Shown: positions 34,220 through 42,931 of the stretch, piece by piece
How positions within the stretch are numbered: position 1 is the stretch's first letter
How the letters are laid out: every line of letters starts with the position of its first letter
Assembly: GCF_031180965.1 (NCBI RefSeq)
Contig: NZ_JAPSLH010000012.1
Span: 62,001 to 126,000, forward strand
DNA length: 64,000 nt
Direction: 5' to 3'
From: Chelativorans sp.
GTDB taxonomy: Bacteria; Pseudomonadota; Alphaproteobacteria; Rhizobiales; Rhizobiaceae
The notes under the pieces: model-generated
The model's database searches: none
The model's input: the letters and a program-made list of their open reading frames with translations, nothing else
What the model was told of the DNA's origin: nothing
Position numbers and translations under genes: made by a program

Positions 34220-34254
34220 CCGGATGGAGCGGCCGGGGTCGCCGCTCCATCCGG
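34220..34254 (+). terminator. 14-bp hairpin after the hibernation-factor gene
   Basis: Perfect stem: CCGGATGGAGCGGC (34220-34233), 7-base loop, GCCGCTCCATCCGG (34241-34254), followed by CCATTATTT rather than a clean U-tract. A transcription terminator or 3' stabilising hairpin. It also argues against starting the next gene at the in-frame ATG at 34224. Confidence 0.6.
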
Positions 34255-34283
34255 CCATTATTTCAGACCGCTCGCAGGGGCCG

Positions 34284-35333
34284 ATGCCCGCCTTCACCGA
34301 ACTTCCGCTCGCCCTCAATCTGCTTCTCTTCCTGGCCGCCGCCGTCGTGGTCTTTTTCGCCGGCTCGCGCCTTTCGCTTTACGCGGACACGATCAGCAGC
34401 ATCACCGGAATCGGCCATGCCGCCATGGGCTTCATCCTGCTTGCCGGGATCACCTCGCTTCCGGAAATCGCGGTTACGGTGGTCGCGACCCTCGACGGGC
34501 ATGCCGATCTTGCCGCCAACAACCTCCTAGGAACGGCGGCCATCCATGTGGTGCTGCTCGCGGCGGTGGATTTCGCCGTGGGGCGCCGGCCGCTCACCGC
34601 CTCCGTGCCGGAACCGGCCGTGATGCTCGGAGGCAACCTGAATGTGCTCCTGCTCGCCATCGTGGTCTGCGGAATGGTGGTGGGCGATTTCCTGGTCTTC
34701 GGAGCTGGCGTGTGGTCCTGGATCTGCCTTCTCTTCTATCTGGGAAGCGTTTTTCTTCTGGGACAAGAGGAGGGTCGAGAGCCATGGGTTGCGGCCGATC
34801 AAGGCAGACCGGACCGCGATCTCATACGCGAGGTCGAGAAGAACAAGGGGCGCCGCCGGACCGGACTGCGGGAAACCCTCCTCTGGGTTTCGCTGGCGGG
34901 CGTGCTGATCCTCGTAGCCGGCTTTGTCGTCGCCCGCTCCGGCGAGGCGCTCGCCGAACAGACCGGCCTCGGCGCCGGTTTTGTCGGCTTCGTGCTGATT
35001 GCCGTCTCGACCTCGCTGCCCGAGGCCAGCACGGCCCTTGCAGCGGCGCGCCATGGCCACTTCGTCATGGCGATTTCCGACGTGCTCGGGACCAATCTCC
35101 TCAATGTCGCGCTGATCTTCCTGATCGACATACTCGCTCCCGGCGGCCCGGTGCTTGCCGACATCGGGGCGTTCTCGACCTTCGGCGCGTTGCTCGCGAT
35201 CATCCTCACGGCCATGTTCCTGGCCGGCCTCGCCCAGCGGCGCGAGGGCTCGCTGCTGCGGATGGGCTATGATTCGGTAGCCATCATCCTCGCCTATTGC
35301 GGCGGCATCGCCCTCCTCTTCGCGATCCGGTGA
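34284..35333 (+). CDS. Sodium/calcium exchanger family membrane protein
   Basis: 349 residues with about ten transmembrane helices in two inverted halves. The duplicated alpha-repeat motifs are GITSLPEIAVTVVA (about residue 58) and AVSTSLPEASTALAA (about residue 235), each carrying the conserved Ser/Thr-x-Pro-Glu. A hydrophilic loop of about 45 residues separates the halves. Cation/Ca2+ antiport is the family role; the actual ion is uncertain. ATG 34284 was chosen over 34224, which falls within the upstream hairpin. Confidence 0.88.
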   Translation: MPAFTELPLALNLLLFLAAAVVVFFAGSRLSLYADTISSITGIGHAAMGFILLAGITSLPEIAVTVVATLDGHADLAANNLLGTAAIHVVLLAAVDFAVGRRPLTASVPEPAVMLGGNLNVLLLAIVVCGMVVGDFLVFGAGVWSWICLLFYLGSVFLLGQEEGREPWVAADQGRPDRDLIREVEKNKGRRRTGLRETLLWVSLAGVLILVAGFVVARSGEALAEQTGLGAGFVGFVLIAVSTSLPEASTALAAARHGHFVMAISDVLGTNLLNVALIFLIDILAPGGPVLADIGAFSTFGALLAIILTAMFLAGLAQRREGSLLRMGYDSVAIILAYCGGIALLFAIR

Positions 35334-35418
35334 GCATCCGCCGCAGCCGTGCTAGGGCGAATGCGGAACCGCTCGCCGCGCTGGGAATTGTTCGGGGACG
35401 ATTCATGGGACGATTGCG

Positions 35419-36219
35419 ATGGTCAGTGATCCGGAAGGCTTTCTCCTCTCGACGGCACCGCTGGAAGCGCGTGCGGAGCCCATCCTCGACAATGCCGAGG
35501 CGGAGAGTTTTTATGCCGAGGCCATCGGCGAACTCTTGGAGACGGGCATCCCCTTCCTGGTGGCCGGCACCTTCGCTGTCGCCGCCTATACGGGCATTTC
35601 ACGCCTCACCAAGGACTTCGACATCTTCTGCAAGGCAGGCGACTGGCCGCGGCTGCTCTCCTATTTCAAGAGCAAGGACTATGAGGTCGAGATCGAAGAC
35701 GAGCGCTGGATCGGGAAGGTCCACCGCCGCCCGATCTTCTTCGATGTGATCTTCGCCTCCTCGAATGGCACGACCCCCGTCTCAGACCTCTGGTTCGAGC
35801 ATTCCTGCCAGACAAATGTGCTCGGGCATCCGGTTCGCTTGGTCGGCCCGACCGAGCTCGTCTGGTCAAAGCTCTTCATCCAGAACCGCAACCGCTATGA
35901 CGGAGCGGATGTGGCGCATCTCATCCTGCGCGCCCATGAACGGATCGACTGGAAACGGCTCCTCCAGCATATGGAGGTCCACTGGGAGGTGCTGCTCATC
36001 CATCTCATCAATTTCCGCTGGATCTATCCGAGCGAACGCGACCGGGTGCCCAGCTGGCTGATGGACGAGTTGCTCGACCGGCTGTCGCACCAGCGCCAGC
36101 TGCCGCCTCCGCAAACCAGGATCTGCCGCGGCCGGATGTTCTCCGCCGCCGACTACGAGATCGATGTTCGCGAGTGGGGCTTTTCCGATATCGATGCAGA
36201 GGGTGTGAGCGGCCGATGA
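35419..36219 (+). CDS. Predicted nucleotidyltransferase-fold protein
   Basis: 266 residues. The region FLVAGTFAVAAYTGISRLTKDFDIF resembles the MNT/NTP_transf_2 pattern (G-x...T-K-D-x-D), with the two Asp likely metal ligands, and IFFDVIF may supply the third acidic residue. The N-terminal and C-terminal parts are not recognised. It overlaps the following phosphoesterase gene by 4 bases (ATGA). A nucleotidyltransferase coupled to a metallophosphoesterase suggests opposing reactions on one substrate, but that substrate is unknown. Confidence 0.75.
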   Translation: MVSDPEGFLLSTAPLEARAEPILDNAEAESFYAEAIGELLETGIPFLVAGTFAVAAYTGISRLTKDFDIFCKAGDWPRLLSYFKSKDYEVEIEDERWIGKVHRRPIFFDVIFASSNGTTPVSDLWFEHSCQTNVLGHPVRLVGPTELVWSKLFIQNRNRYDGADVAHLILRAHERIDWKRLLQHMEVHWEVLLIHLINFRWIYPSERDRVPSWLMDELLDRLSHQRQLPPPQTRICRGRMFSAADYEIDVREWGFSDIDAEGVSGR

Positions 36220-36953
36220 ATGATGAGCCGATGAAGGATGAAGAGCCAGTGGTGCGGGTCGCCGCGATCGGCGACCTTCATGTGAAGGAAGACGCCACGA
36301 TTTCCTACCGGCAGATGTTCAACGAAGTCTCGCGCGATGCCGATATCCTCGTCCTGGCGGGGGATCTCACCGATCTCGGCAAGCCGCGCGAGGCGGAGCT
36401 TCTGGCCGAGGATCTGCGTGGCTGCGGCATTCCGATCGTCGGCGTGCTCGGCAATCACGACTACGAGTCAGAGGCGATGGAGGAGGTCTCGCGTATCCTG
36501 CGCGAAGCGGGCGTGCATCTGCTCGACGGGCAAACCATCGAATTGAAGGGCGTCGGCTTCGCCGGCGTGAAGGGCTTTGCCGGCGGCTTCGGCAAGCGCA
36601 TGCTCGCCTCGTTCGGCGAGCCCGCCATCAAGGCCATGGTGGGCGAATCCGTGAAGGAGGCGATGAAGCTTGAAAATGCGCTGCGCCAGGTCAAGGCGAA
36701 AAAATCCCTCGCCATCCTGCACTATGCGCCGATCGCCGAGACGGTGGCCGGCGAGCCGCCGGAGATTTATGCCTTCCTGGGCTCGGCCCGCCTGGGCGAG
36801 ACGATCGACCGTTTCCAGGTAGGCGCGGTGGTGCATGGCCACGCGCATCACGGCACCTATGAGGGTCGGACGCCGGGCGGCGTTCCCGTCTACAATGTCG
36901 CGCGCCACATCGAAAAGCCGGGTGGCCAGCCCTACGCCATCCTGGAGCTGTAG
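36216..36953 (+). CDS. Calcineurin-like metallophosphoesterase
   Basis: 245 residues. All dimetal-site motifs are present: GDLHV (about residue 20), GDLTDLG (about 50), GNHDYE (about 77), and the late HYAPIAET and VVHGHAHHG. It hydrolyses a phosphoester, possibly a nucleotide. ATG 36216 overlaps the nucleotidyltransferase stop and has a second ATG five codons later. The two genes form an isolated operon. Confidence 0.88.
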   Translation: MNDEPMKDEEPVVRVAAIGDLHVKEDATISYRQMFNEVSRDADILVLAGDLTDLGKPREAELLAEDLRGCGIPIVGVLGNHDYESEAMEEVSRILREAGVHLLDGQTIELKGVGFAGVKGFAGGFGKRMLASFGEPAIKAMVGESVKEAMKLENALRQVKAKKSLAILHYAPIAETVAGEPPEIYAFLGSARLGETIDRFQVGAVVHGHAHHGTYEGRTPGGVPVYNVARHIEKPGGQPYAILEL

Positions 36954-36989
36954 CGCCCGTCTCACCTGAAAGGCCAGACCGCCTGGCGG

Positions 36990-37319
36990 TCAGCAGATCC
37001 TTGGGCTCAGCCCCTTCCGGGCAAGGAGAATGGAGCGGAGTTTCCTCCATCTTTGCTCCGGCAGGGAAGGGGGAACTGACTCCGCATCATCGGAGAGCCG
37101 CATGAATTGGTCTATCTCGCGGTCGTGCAGGTGGGCGATCACCGCCTGCTCCCACCGTCTCAGCTCCTCCTTGCGAACCTCTCCTTTATCCAGCCGGTTT
37201 CCGAGTTCCTCGAAAAGGATCAGGAGATCCCTGTAACCGGCCGCCGCCAGCTTGTTCTCAGGCGGGATATGCAGGTCGAGTCTGCGGGAAGTCTGCGAAG
37301 AAATACCGTGTTGTTTCAT
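36990..37319 (-). CDS. Hypothetical helical protein
   Basis: 109 residues, charged and helical (YRDLLILFEELGNRLDKGEV, then RRWEQAVIAHLHDREIDQFM), with no signal peptide or membrane segment. ATG 37319 follows GAGG immediately, which is tight for a ribosome-binding site. No family is recognised. The amino-acid balance and lack of low complexity favour a real gene. Confidence 0.6.
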   Translation of the reverse strand: MKQHGISSQTSRRLDLHIPPENKLAAAGYRDLLILFEELGNRLDKGEVRKEELRRWEQAVIAHLHDREIDQFMRLSDDAESVPPSLPEQRWRKLRSILLARKGLSPRIC

Positions 37320-37605
37320 CCTCGGATGCTTCTCTTGGGCATGGCGGTCAGCTGCTCCGGCAATCGAGGCCGCCGGATAGCATCCGGCGCAGGGGGTGTG
37401 GCCTAATAGACAGGACCGCTTGATGTTCCCTCGTGGCGCGGCGATCCGGACTACGGCCGCCGTCTCTGCTCGGCCTCCGCCGGGGCGGCCGGAGTGCATG
37501 GCTCCTGCGACCGGAATCTTGACCAACGTCCTTCTGTCGGTGCAAATGGATTTCCCCGCTCCGGTTCTGAAACACGGGGACGGCGACAATCCGGAGGAAC
37601 GGCAG
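37320..37605. other. 286-base gap with no gene seen
   Basis: Divergent intergenic space between the minus-strand helical protein and the orphan sdhD-like gene. It is GC-rich; I see no EcfG site, clear sigma70 promoter or strong hairpin. A GGAGGAA box sits at its right end. Confidence 0.5.
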
Positions 37606-37983
37606 ATGAGAACCCCGCTTGCCCGCGTGCGCGGCCTCGGCTCGGCCAAGAGCGGCACGGATGCGTTTATCGCGGAGCGAGTGACATCGATCGCTCTTGC
37701 GCTGTTGACGCCCTATGTGGCGATCATCCTGATCCTCCTTGCCGGACAGCCGCACGAGGCGGTTGTCAGCTGGCTCGGGTCGATCTACGTCGCCCCGGCC
37801 GTGGCGGCGTTCGCCGTCATCAGCATCGTGCATATGCGACTGGGCATGAATGTCGTCATCGAGGACTATGTCCACGGCCACGGCCTGAAGACCTTGCTGC
37901 TTGTGGCCAACTGGATGTTCTGCTGGATGCTTCTCGCCTTGTGCATCTTTGCCATCCTGAAGCTGATGTTCGTGCAGGCGTAG
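37606..37983 (+). CDS. Orphan succinate dehydrogenase membrane anchor (SdhD-like)
   Basis: 125 residues. It begins MRTPLARVRGLGSAKSGTDAF, has three transmembrane helices, and carries the SdhD helix-II block HMRLGMNVVIEDYVHGHG, where the His is the expected heme b ligand, before LKTLLLVAN. This is the alphaproteobacterial SdhD pattern. No sdhC, sdhA or sdhB lies nearby, so it is a stand-alone paralogue. A GGAGGAACGGCAG leader precedes the ATG. Whether it still joins complex II is unclear. Confidence 0.8.
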   Translation: MRTPLARVRGLGSAKSGTDAFIAERVTSIALALLTPYVAIILILLAGQPHEAVVSWLGSIYVAPAVAAFAVISIVHMRLGMNVVIEDYVHGHGLKTLLLVANWMFCWMLLALCIFAILKLMFVQA

Positions 37984-38032
37984 CCGCTCAGGAGGGTCTG
38001 CCAGCGAATTTCTCCCCGACGGCATCGGAGAC

Positions 38033-38230
38033 TAGGTGTTGCAAAAGTTGCTCCGGCGCAGACCGCTCCACGTGAAGCTCACGCCAACGGTTGGCAAGAT
38101 TTATGCGCATCTTTTCCAGAACCGGCTCACCGGCCTTGACCGGAACCTGTTCTGGAATCTGCGGATCGAACTGGAGCCCTTAGGCTGGGACGGGGGGAAT
38201 GGGATTGCTCCCTCGCGGTCGAGTGGCTGA
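38033..38230 (+). pseudogene. 5' part of a gene frameshifted at a G6 run
   Basis: GTG 38033, preceded by GGAG at good spacing, opens a frame giving LQKLLRRRPLHVKLTPTVG...LRIELEPLGWDGG, then falls out of phase and stops at 38230. One extra G in the G6 tract at 38192-38197 would join it in frame to the downstream protein, giving 196 residues in total. No family recognised. This could be a sequencing indel, phase variation or real decay. Confidence 0.5.
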
Positions 38231-38265
38231 CATGGCCGCTGCGCCGCTGGCGGGATCTCGACGGT

Positions 38266-38622
38266 ATGGGTCTTGAGCAAATACTCGATCGCGACCTTGT
38301 GGAGGCCTCGGTATTTCTCTTCGACGAGCATCATCGGGTGTCCTTGCACGGTCTGCAGCTTCGCGCCGCCGGCGCCAACAAATTTAGCGCAGCCATTGCC
38401 GGCGCGGCTGATATCGACGGCGAGAGCGAGCCCCTGTCGCTGGACTTTTCCCTGACTTCCGCGCTGGAGTTCACCGGCCTGGTGGTCGTACCGGACAATC
38501 TGGAGCCAAAGCCGGAGACGCCGGAGCAGGTTCGGCAGGCAGTCTCCGCTTTCATGAGCGTCGACGATCTGCGCCGGCCATCCTTTGACAAGTGGCGCTA
38601 CCTGTTGGAACCCGACGTGTGA
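38266..38622 (+). CDS. Hypothetical protein, 3' part of the frameshifted gene
   Basis: 118 residues from ATG 38266. The frame is open leftwards to 38140 and, from just after the G6 tract, encodes WDCSLAVEWLTWPLRRWRDL before this ATG. That stretch looks coding, so the real protein probably begins at GTG 38033. The body includes LVEASVFLFDEHHRVSLHGL and a C-terminal SFDKWRYLLEPDV. No domain recognised and no ribosome-binding site at this ATG. Confidence 0.55.
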   Translation: MGLEQILDRDLVEASVFLFDEHHRVSLHGLQLRAAGANKFSAAIAGAADIDGESEPLSLDFSLTSALEFTGLVVVPDNLEPKPETPEQVRQAVSAFMSVDDLRRPSFDKWRYLLEPDV

Positions 38623-38714
38623 AGGATGGATGGCGACCGGCGCCATTGACTCCTCTTTCCAGGGGCGAAATTCCGGGTTGCGCAGGAGTCAAACTCTCGA
38701 AAACGGAGATTGGA

Positions 38715-39908
38715 ATGACGATCGTGGTATCGCGCCGTCGGACGCTTGCCATTTCCCTGTTCGCCGCGGCGACGCTCGCCTTCTTGCCGGCATACGCCCA
38801 GACGGAGGGAGAGCGGCTGAACGAGGGTGACCTTGAGCGCGTGGTGGACGAGGCAATCCGCCCCCTCAAGGAAGAGCATAACGTGCCGGGAATGGCCGTG
38901 GCCATTACGGCCGGCGGGGAGCGGTATTTCTTCAGCTACGGCGTCGCTTCAAAGGAGAGCGGGCAAAGGGTCACCGAAGACACGCTCTTTGAGATAGGCT
39001 CGATCAGCAAGACCTTTACTGCGACCCTCGCCGCCTATGCCGCCGCGCGTGGAGATCTGGCCCTTTCCGACAAGGCGAGCAAATATTGGCCGGCTCTGGC
39101 CGGCAGCAGCTTCGATGGGATCAGCCTTCTCGATCTGGCCACTTATACGGCGGGAGGCCTGCCGCTGCAGTTTCCGGACGGTGTTAGCAACGTAAAGCAG
39201 ATGGCGGGCTATTACCAGAACTGGCGTCCCCTCTATGCCGCCGGCACTTATCGCGTCTACTCCAATCCAAGCATCGGCCTCTTCGGCTATCTGGCCGCAA
39301 GAAGCATGGGCGAGCCGTTCGATGATCTGATGGAAGGAGAGCTCTTCCCGATGCTCGGCCTCTCCAGCACATATATCCGGGTTCCCCAGGACCGGATGGG
39401 TGACTACGCCTACGGCTATTCAAGGAAAGGCAAGCCGATCCGGATGAGGCCGGGCGTTCTAGCCTCAGAAGCCTATGGCGTGAAGACGAGCGCGGCCGAC
39501 CTGATCCGGTTCGTCGAAGCGAACCTGAACAGCGCAGGCATGGATGAAACACTGCAGCGCGCGATCGCCGCGACCCATACCGGATATTACGAGGTCGGCG
39601 AGATGACCCAGGGCCTCGGCTGGGAGATCTACCCCTACCCGGTGGACCTTGACCGGCTGCTCGCGGGGAACTCGCCCGAGATTGCGGGCAAGCCCAACAA
39701 GGCGGTGAGACTGGATCCGCCGGCGCCGCCGCGGAAGGACATGCTGATCAACAAGACCGGCTCGACGAATGGCTTCGGCGCCTATGTCGCGTTCATTCCC
39801 GGCAAGGGTATTGGCGTCGTGATGCTGGCGAACAAGTATTATCCAAATCCCGCGCGCGTAAAGGCGGCGCACCAGATCTTGACAGCGCTCGATCGCCGGA
39901 GGGGCTAA
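38715..39908 (+). CDS. Class C beta-lactamase (AmpC family serine hydrolase)
   Basis: 397 residues with an N-terminal signal peptide (TLAISLFAAATLAFLPAYAQ), so it is periplasmic. Active-site motifs are in order: GSISKTF (Ser-x-x-Lys nucleophile, about residue 101), VYSNPS (Tyr-x-Asn, about 184) and INKTGS (Lys-Thr-Gly, about 349). All three fit class C beta-lactamases and keep family spacing. ATG 38715 follows GGAG. No ampR-type regulator is adjacent, so expression may be constitutive or controlled elsewhere. Actual beta-lactam hydrolysis is inferred. Confidence 0.88.
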   Translation: MTIVVSRRRTLAISLFAAATLAFLPAYAQTEGERLNEGDLERVVDEAIRPLKEEHNVPGMAVAITAGGERYFFSYGVASKESGQRVTEDTLFEIGSISKTFTATLAAYAAARGDLALSDKASKYWPALAGSSFDGISLLDLATYTAGGLPLQFPDGVSNVKQMAGYYQNWRPLYAAGTYRVYSNPSIGLFGYLAARSMGEPFDDLMEGELFPMLGLSSTYIRVPQDRMGDYAYGYSRKGKPIRMRPGVLASEAYGVKTSAADLIRFVEANLNSAGMDETLQRAIAATHTGYYEVGEMTQGLGWEIYPYPVDLDRLLAGNSPEIAGKPNKAVRLDPPAPPRKDMLINKTGSTNGFGAYVAFIPGKGIGVVMLANKYYPNPARVKAAHQILTALDRRRG

Positions 39909-39980
39909 TACGAACCCTGAGCAGCACGCCGAGTCGTGCAGGGGGCCGACCGGAGTTCGGAAGCCCGACTTCGCAGAAGC

Positions 39981-40730
39981 TCAGGGCAGGAGCCATGCGA
40001 GGGAGTTGCGAAGCCGCGCAGTGCCGTCCCGCTCGAACCAGCTTCCATGCGCGAAGATGACCCGGTCTGGGCGGAACGCCACCAGGCGCTCCGCTGCCTC
40101 TCGGGGCTGGCGCCCCTTCAGCCTCACGACGGCGCGCAGATAGATGGGCGCTCTGCCGGCGGGAGCGGCGATGCCGAGAAGGCGGGCAACAGGTTTGGCA
40201 AGGAGCGGCAGCTTGCCGGGCTCGAAATTCTCGATCAGGTCAGTCAGCACCAATGTGCGGCTGCTCTTGTGAAAGAATGCGATCTCGGTGAACCCGCCAA
40301 TACCCTCGACGGGCACCTGCTCGATCTCCTCCGACCAGACCTGCGGGGGCTCCGGGCCGAGATCATGGTCCAGCCGCAAGCCGGAGCGGCGAACCTGCGC
40401 CCGCTCTCGGAGGCCGGGAGCAGCCCATGCAAGCACATTGGGCAGGCGGTCCTGCCAGTCCTTCATGAAGGTCCAGTGAGCGCTGTTTGGTGCCACCAGA
40501 TGCTCGATCGGGCCGATCTGCTCGAGCTTCTGCCTTAGCGCGGGATCGAATCTCGTCGGAGAGTGGAGGATGAGCCCACCCGAGCGGAGCTGCATGACGG
40601 TCATTCGAACGGGGAGCCGCACGCCCATCAGCTTCAGCGGGCCGCTGTCGACGATCCAGATTCCCGGCGCGACCGGCTTCGGCACATCGAGCGGCGGATA
40701 TGTCGCTGCGTCCGAGCCGCCAAGGGTCAT
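39981..40730 (-). CDS. DUF4336 domain protein (metallo-beta-lactamase-like fold)
   Basis: About 249 residues from ATG 40730; GTG 40769 is a possible longer start, but the RBS evidence is poor for both. DUF4336 features include PVRMTVMQLRSGGLILHSPT, HLVAPNSAHWTFMKDWQ, LVLTDLIENFEP and VIFAHGSWF, which mirror the metal-ligand positions of metallo-beta-lactamase-fold hydrolases. The substrate is unknown. It is convergent with the class C beta-lactamase gene, with a gap of about 70 bases. Confidence 0.82.
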   Translation of the reverse strand: MTLGGSDAATYPPLDVPKPVAPGIWIVDSGPLKLMGVRLPVRMTVMQLRSGGLILHSPTRFDPALRQKLEQIGPIEHLVAPNSAHWTFMKDWQDRLPNVLAWAAPGLRERAQVRRSGLRLDHDLGPEPPQVWSEEIEQVPVEGIGGFTEIAFFHKSSRTLVLTDLIENFEPGKLPLLAKPVARLLGIAAPAGRAPIYLRAVVRLKGRQPREAAERLVAFRPDRVIFAHGSWFERDGTARLRNSLAWLLP

Positions 40731-40996
40731 CCGGTCACCACCGCGCCTGATCCGATCGCCATGCGCCACCTCCGTTTCGGAAACGAAGCCGCGAGGCGAG
40801 CCTGAGGTTCCCTGTCGATCCGGAGCAAATCGCTCCGCGGGGACGCCTATGCTCGGATCGCCTGGCTAGCCAAGGCGTCCCGGCGCGAGCAAGTCCATCG
40901 GGCAGGAGACGGCCGCGAGCGTCGGCACTCCAGTGGTCTACAACCATGTTGATCTGGTGTACGGTGCCGTGATTGGCAATGAGGGTGGGATTCGTG

Positions 40997-41221
40997 ATGA
41001 CGGAAAGCGATGCCGAAAAATCCGAACCATTCCTGGTTTCGCATATCTTGCGGGCCTTTTTTGCTGCTGATCAGTCAAGGCTCATCGTGGTTCTCGAGAA
41101 CGAGAGCGGCGAGCCGTTGAGCATCGCTTTGGATCCGGATGCTGCTCGCGATCTGGTGCGCGCGATCGGGCAATCCTTTCCTCGCCCTTCCGCCGTCCCT
41201 GATCGCCGCCGCCCCAACTGA
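40997..41221 (+). CDS. Small hypothetical protein
   Basis: 74 residues from ATG 40997; ATG 40973 is an alternative. The middle (SRLIVVLENESGEPLSIALD, then DAARDLVRAIGQSF) looks like a small alpha/beta domain. No family is recognised and no strong RBS is seen. It lies between a DUF4336 gene and tRNA-Val. Confidence 0.5.
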   Translation: MTESDAEKSEPFLVSHILRAFFAADQSRLIVVLENESGEPLSIALDPDAARDLVRAIGQSFPRPSAVPDRRRPN

Positions 41222-41325
41222 TCTCCGGTATTCCGGAGGGGCCACGGGCTCGCTCATGAAGCTGCCGGGCACGCGTGCAGCCGCCTCGCAAAGGCAGAAG
41301 CTATATATCGAACAAGGAGCTTGGA

Positions 41326-41400
<75 letters not shown>

Positions 41401-41473
41401 ATCCGACGCGCCGCATAGACCATAGAGCCGGCGCGCGTCAATAGAAAGCTTCCCGGGCCGCCGGGCTCCGGGA

Positions 41474-41836
41474 TCACGCCGCCTGCAGCAGCTTCTCGAT
41501 CTCGTTCACCAGCTCGCGCAGGTGGAACGGCTTGGACAGCACTTTGGCGTCGCGCGGGGCCTTGGAATCCGGATTGAGCGCCACCGCCGCAAAACCCGTG
41601 ATGAACATGACCTTGAGGTCCGGGTCGATCTCGGTTGCCCGCCGCGCAAGCTCGATGCCGTCCATCTCCGGCATCACGATGTCGGTCAGGAGGAGCGAGA
41701 AAGGCTCTTCGCGCAGCCTTTCATAGGCCCCGGCGCCGTTGTCGAAATCAACCACCTCGTAGCCGGCGCGCTCCAGCGCCTTGACGAGGAAACGCCGCAT
41801 GTCTTCGTCGTCTTCCGCAAGCAGAATTCGTGCCAT
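41474..41836 (-). CDS. cpdR: Response regulator CpdR
   Basis: 120 residues, a stand-alone receiver domain. Acidic pocket AEDDEDM, phospho-acceptor Asp52 in LLLTDIVMPEMDG, Thr in MFITGFAAVAL, and conserved Lys in LSKPFHLREL. The sequence closely follows rhizobial and Caulobacter CpdR. Unphosphorylated CpdR directs ClpXP to the pole and promotes proteolysis of cell-cycle regulators such as CtrA; the CckA-ChpT phosphorelay controls it. ATG 41836 is preferred over the in-frame codon at 41875. Confidence 0.92.
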   Translation of the reverse strand: MARILLAEDDEDMRRFLVKALERAGYEVVDFDNGAGAYERLREEPFSLLLTDIVMPEMDGIELARRATEIDPDLKVMFITGFAAVALNPDSKAPRDAKVLSKPFHLRELVNEIEKLLQAA

Positions 41837-42010
41837 CACATCTACCGAACAGATCCCGCCCCGCCGAGGCACCAAAACCTATATGTTTTTGATAAGGTAA
41901 ATATCAAGTGAATGACGCCGGCGGGTCGAGTGTCGCACTGGACAGCGGGATCGCCCAATGGCAGGCTTGCTTAAACCGTATGGGAGTATTTCCAGGACAT
42001 GAGGCAGTAG

Positions 42011-42901
42011 ATGGGCGCAGCGGCCGACTTCTCGGACATTCCGGCTTTCCAAGTCGCAAGGCCGGGTGAACAGCGGTTCCCCTTCGTCTTCAACTCCCCT
42101 CACAGCGGCCGATATTACCCCGCGCGCTTCCTGGCCATGAGCAAGCTCGATCCGGCCACCATAAGGCGGTCGGAAGACTGCTATGTGGATGAACTCTTCG
42201 CCTCCGCCGCGAGTTTGGGCGCGCCGCTGCTCTCGGCCAACTTCCCGCGCGCCTATCTGGACGTCAACCGCGAGCCGTGGGAGCTCGACCCGCGCATGTT
42301 CCGCGAGCCGGTGCCGCCCTATGCGAATATCCGCTCCCCCCGCGTCGCCGGCGGGCTCGGCACTGTCCCGAAGCTGGTGGGCGAGGGGCTGGATATCTAT
42401 TCGGCGCGGCTGCCGCTCGCCGAGGCCATATCGCGCATCGACCATGTCTACAGGCCCTATCATGCATGCCTTTCCGCGCTGCTGCAGGAAACGCGGGCGA
42501 AATTCGGCTATGCGGTCTTGATCGACTGCCATTCAATGCCAGCGAACATACGCGTCGGAGATGGCTCGCTGAAGCCCGATTTCATCCTGGGCGACCGCTT
42601 CGGCTCATCCTCGGCGCCGGCGCTCACCGATTATGCCATGTCGCTGCTGACGGCCAAGGGCTATACGGTCGTGCACAACAAGCCCTATGCTGGCGGATTC
42701 ATCACGGAGCATTATGGCCGGCCCGCGGAGCGCCTGCACGCGCTGCAGATCGAGATCAACCGCGGCCTTTACATGAACGAGCGCACACTCGAGCGCACGG
42801 CGCGCTTCCAGGCGCTGGCCAACGACCTCAAGGACTTCATACGCGGGCTGACGATCATCCCGGAGCAGCACTTCCTCACAATGCCGCTCGCGGCAGAATA
42901 G
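42011..42901 (+). CDS. N-formylglutamate amidohydrolase family protein
   Basis: 296 residues. Family motifs are FVFNSPHSGRYYP, EDCYVDELFA, PRAYLDVNREPWELDPRMF and IDCHSMPA, giving the His/Asp/His metal residues, with LQIEINRGLYM near the end. It hydrolyses N-formylglutamate or a similar acyl amino acid, the last step of some histidine degradation routes. No hut genes are adjacent; the local order with cpdR, an sRNA and hisN is the more telling context. Confidence 0.88.
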   Translation: MGAAADFSDIPAFQVARPGEQRFPFVFNSPHSGRYYPARFLAMSKLDPATIRRSEDCYVDELFASAASLGAPLLSANFPRAYLDVNREPWELDPRMFREPVPPYANIRSPRVAGGLGTVPKLVGEGLDIYSARLPLAEAISRIDHVYRPYHACLSALLQETRAKFGYAVLIDCHSMPANIRVGDGSLKPDFILGDRFGSSSAPALTDYAMSLLTAKGYTVVHNKPYAGGFITEHYGRPAERLHALQIEINRGLYMNERTLERTARFQALANDLKDFIRGLTIIPEQHFLTMPLAAE

Positions 42902-42931
42902 CCGGTCGGCGGAGCTCTGCCGCCCGCTCGT

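Noticed and set aside
40770..40996. Intergenic patch with several short palindromes (CGTTTC-G-GAAACG, CGGAGC...GCTCCG) and a frame recalling a TetR helix-turn-helix
   Set aside because: The palindromes are short and lack a U-tract, and the frame is broken and too short to call a pseudogene.
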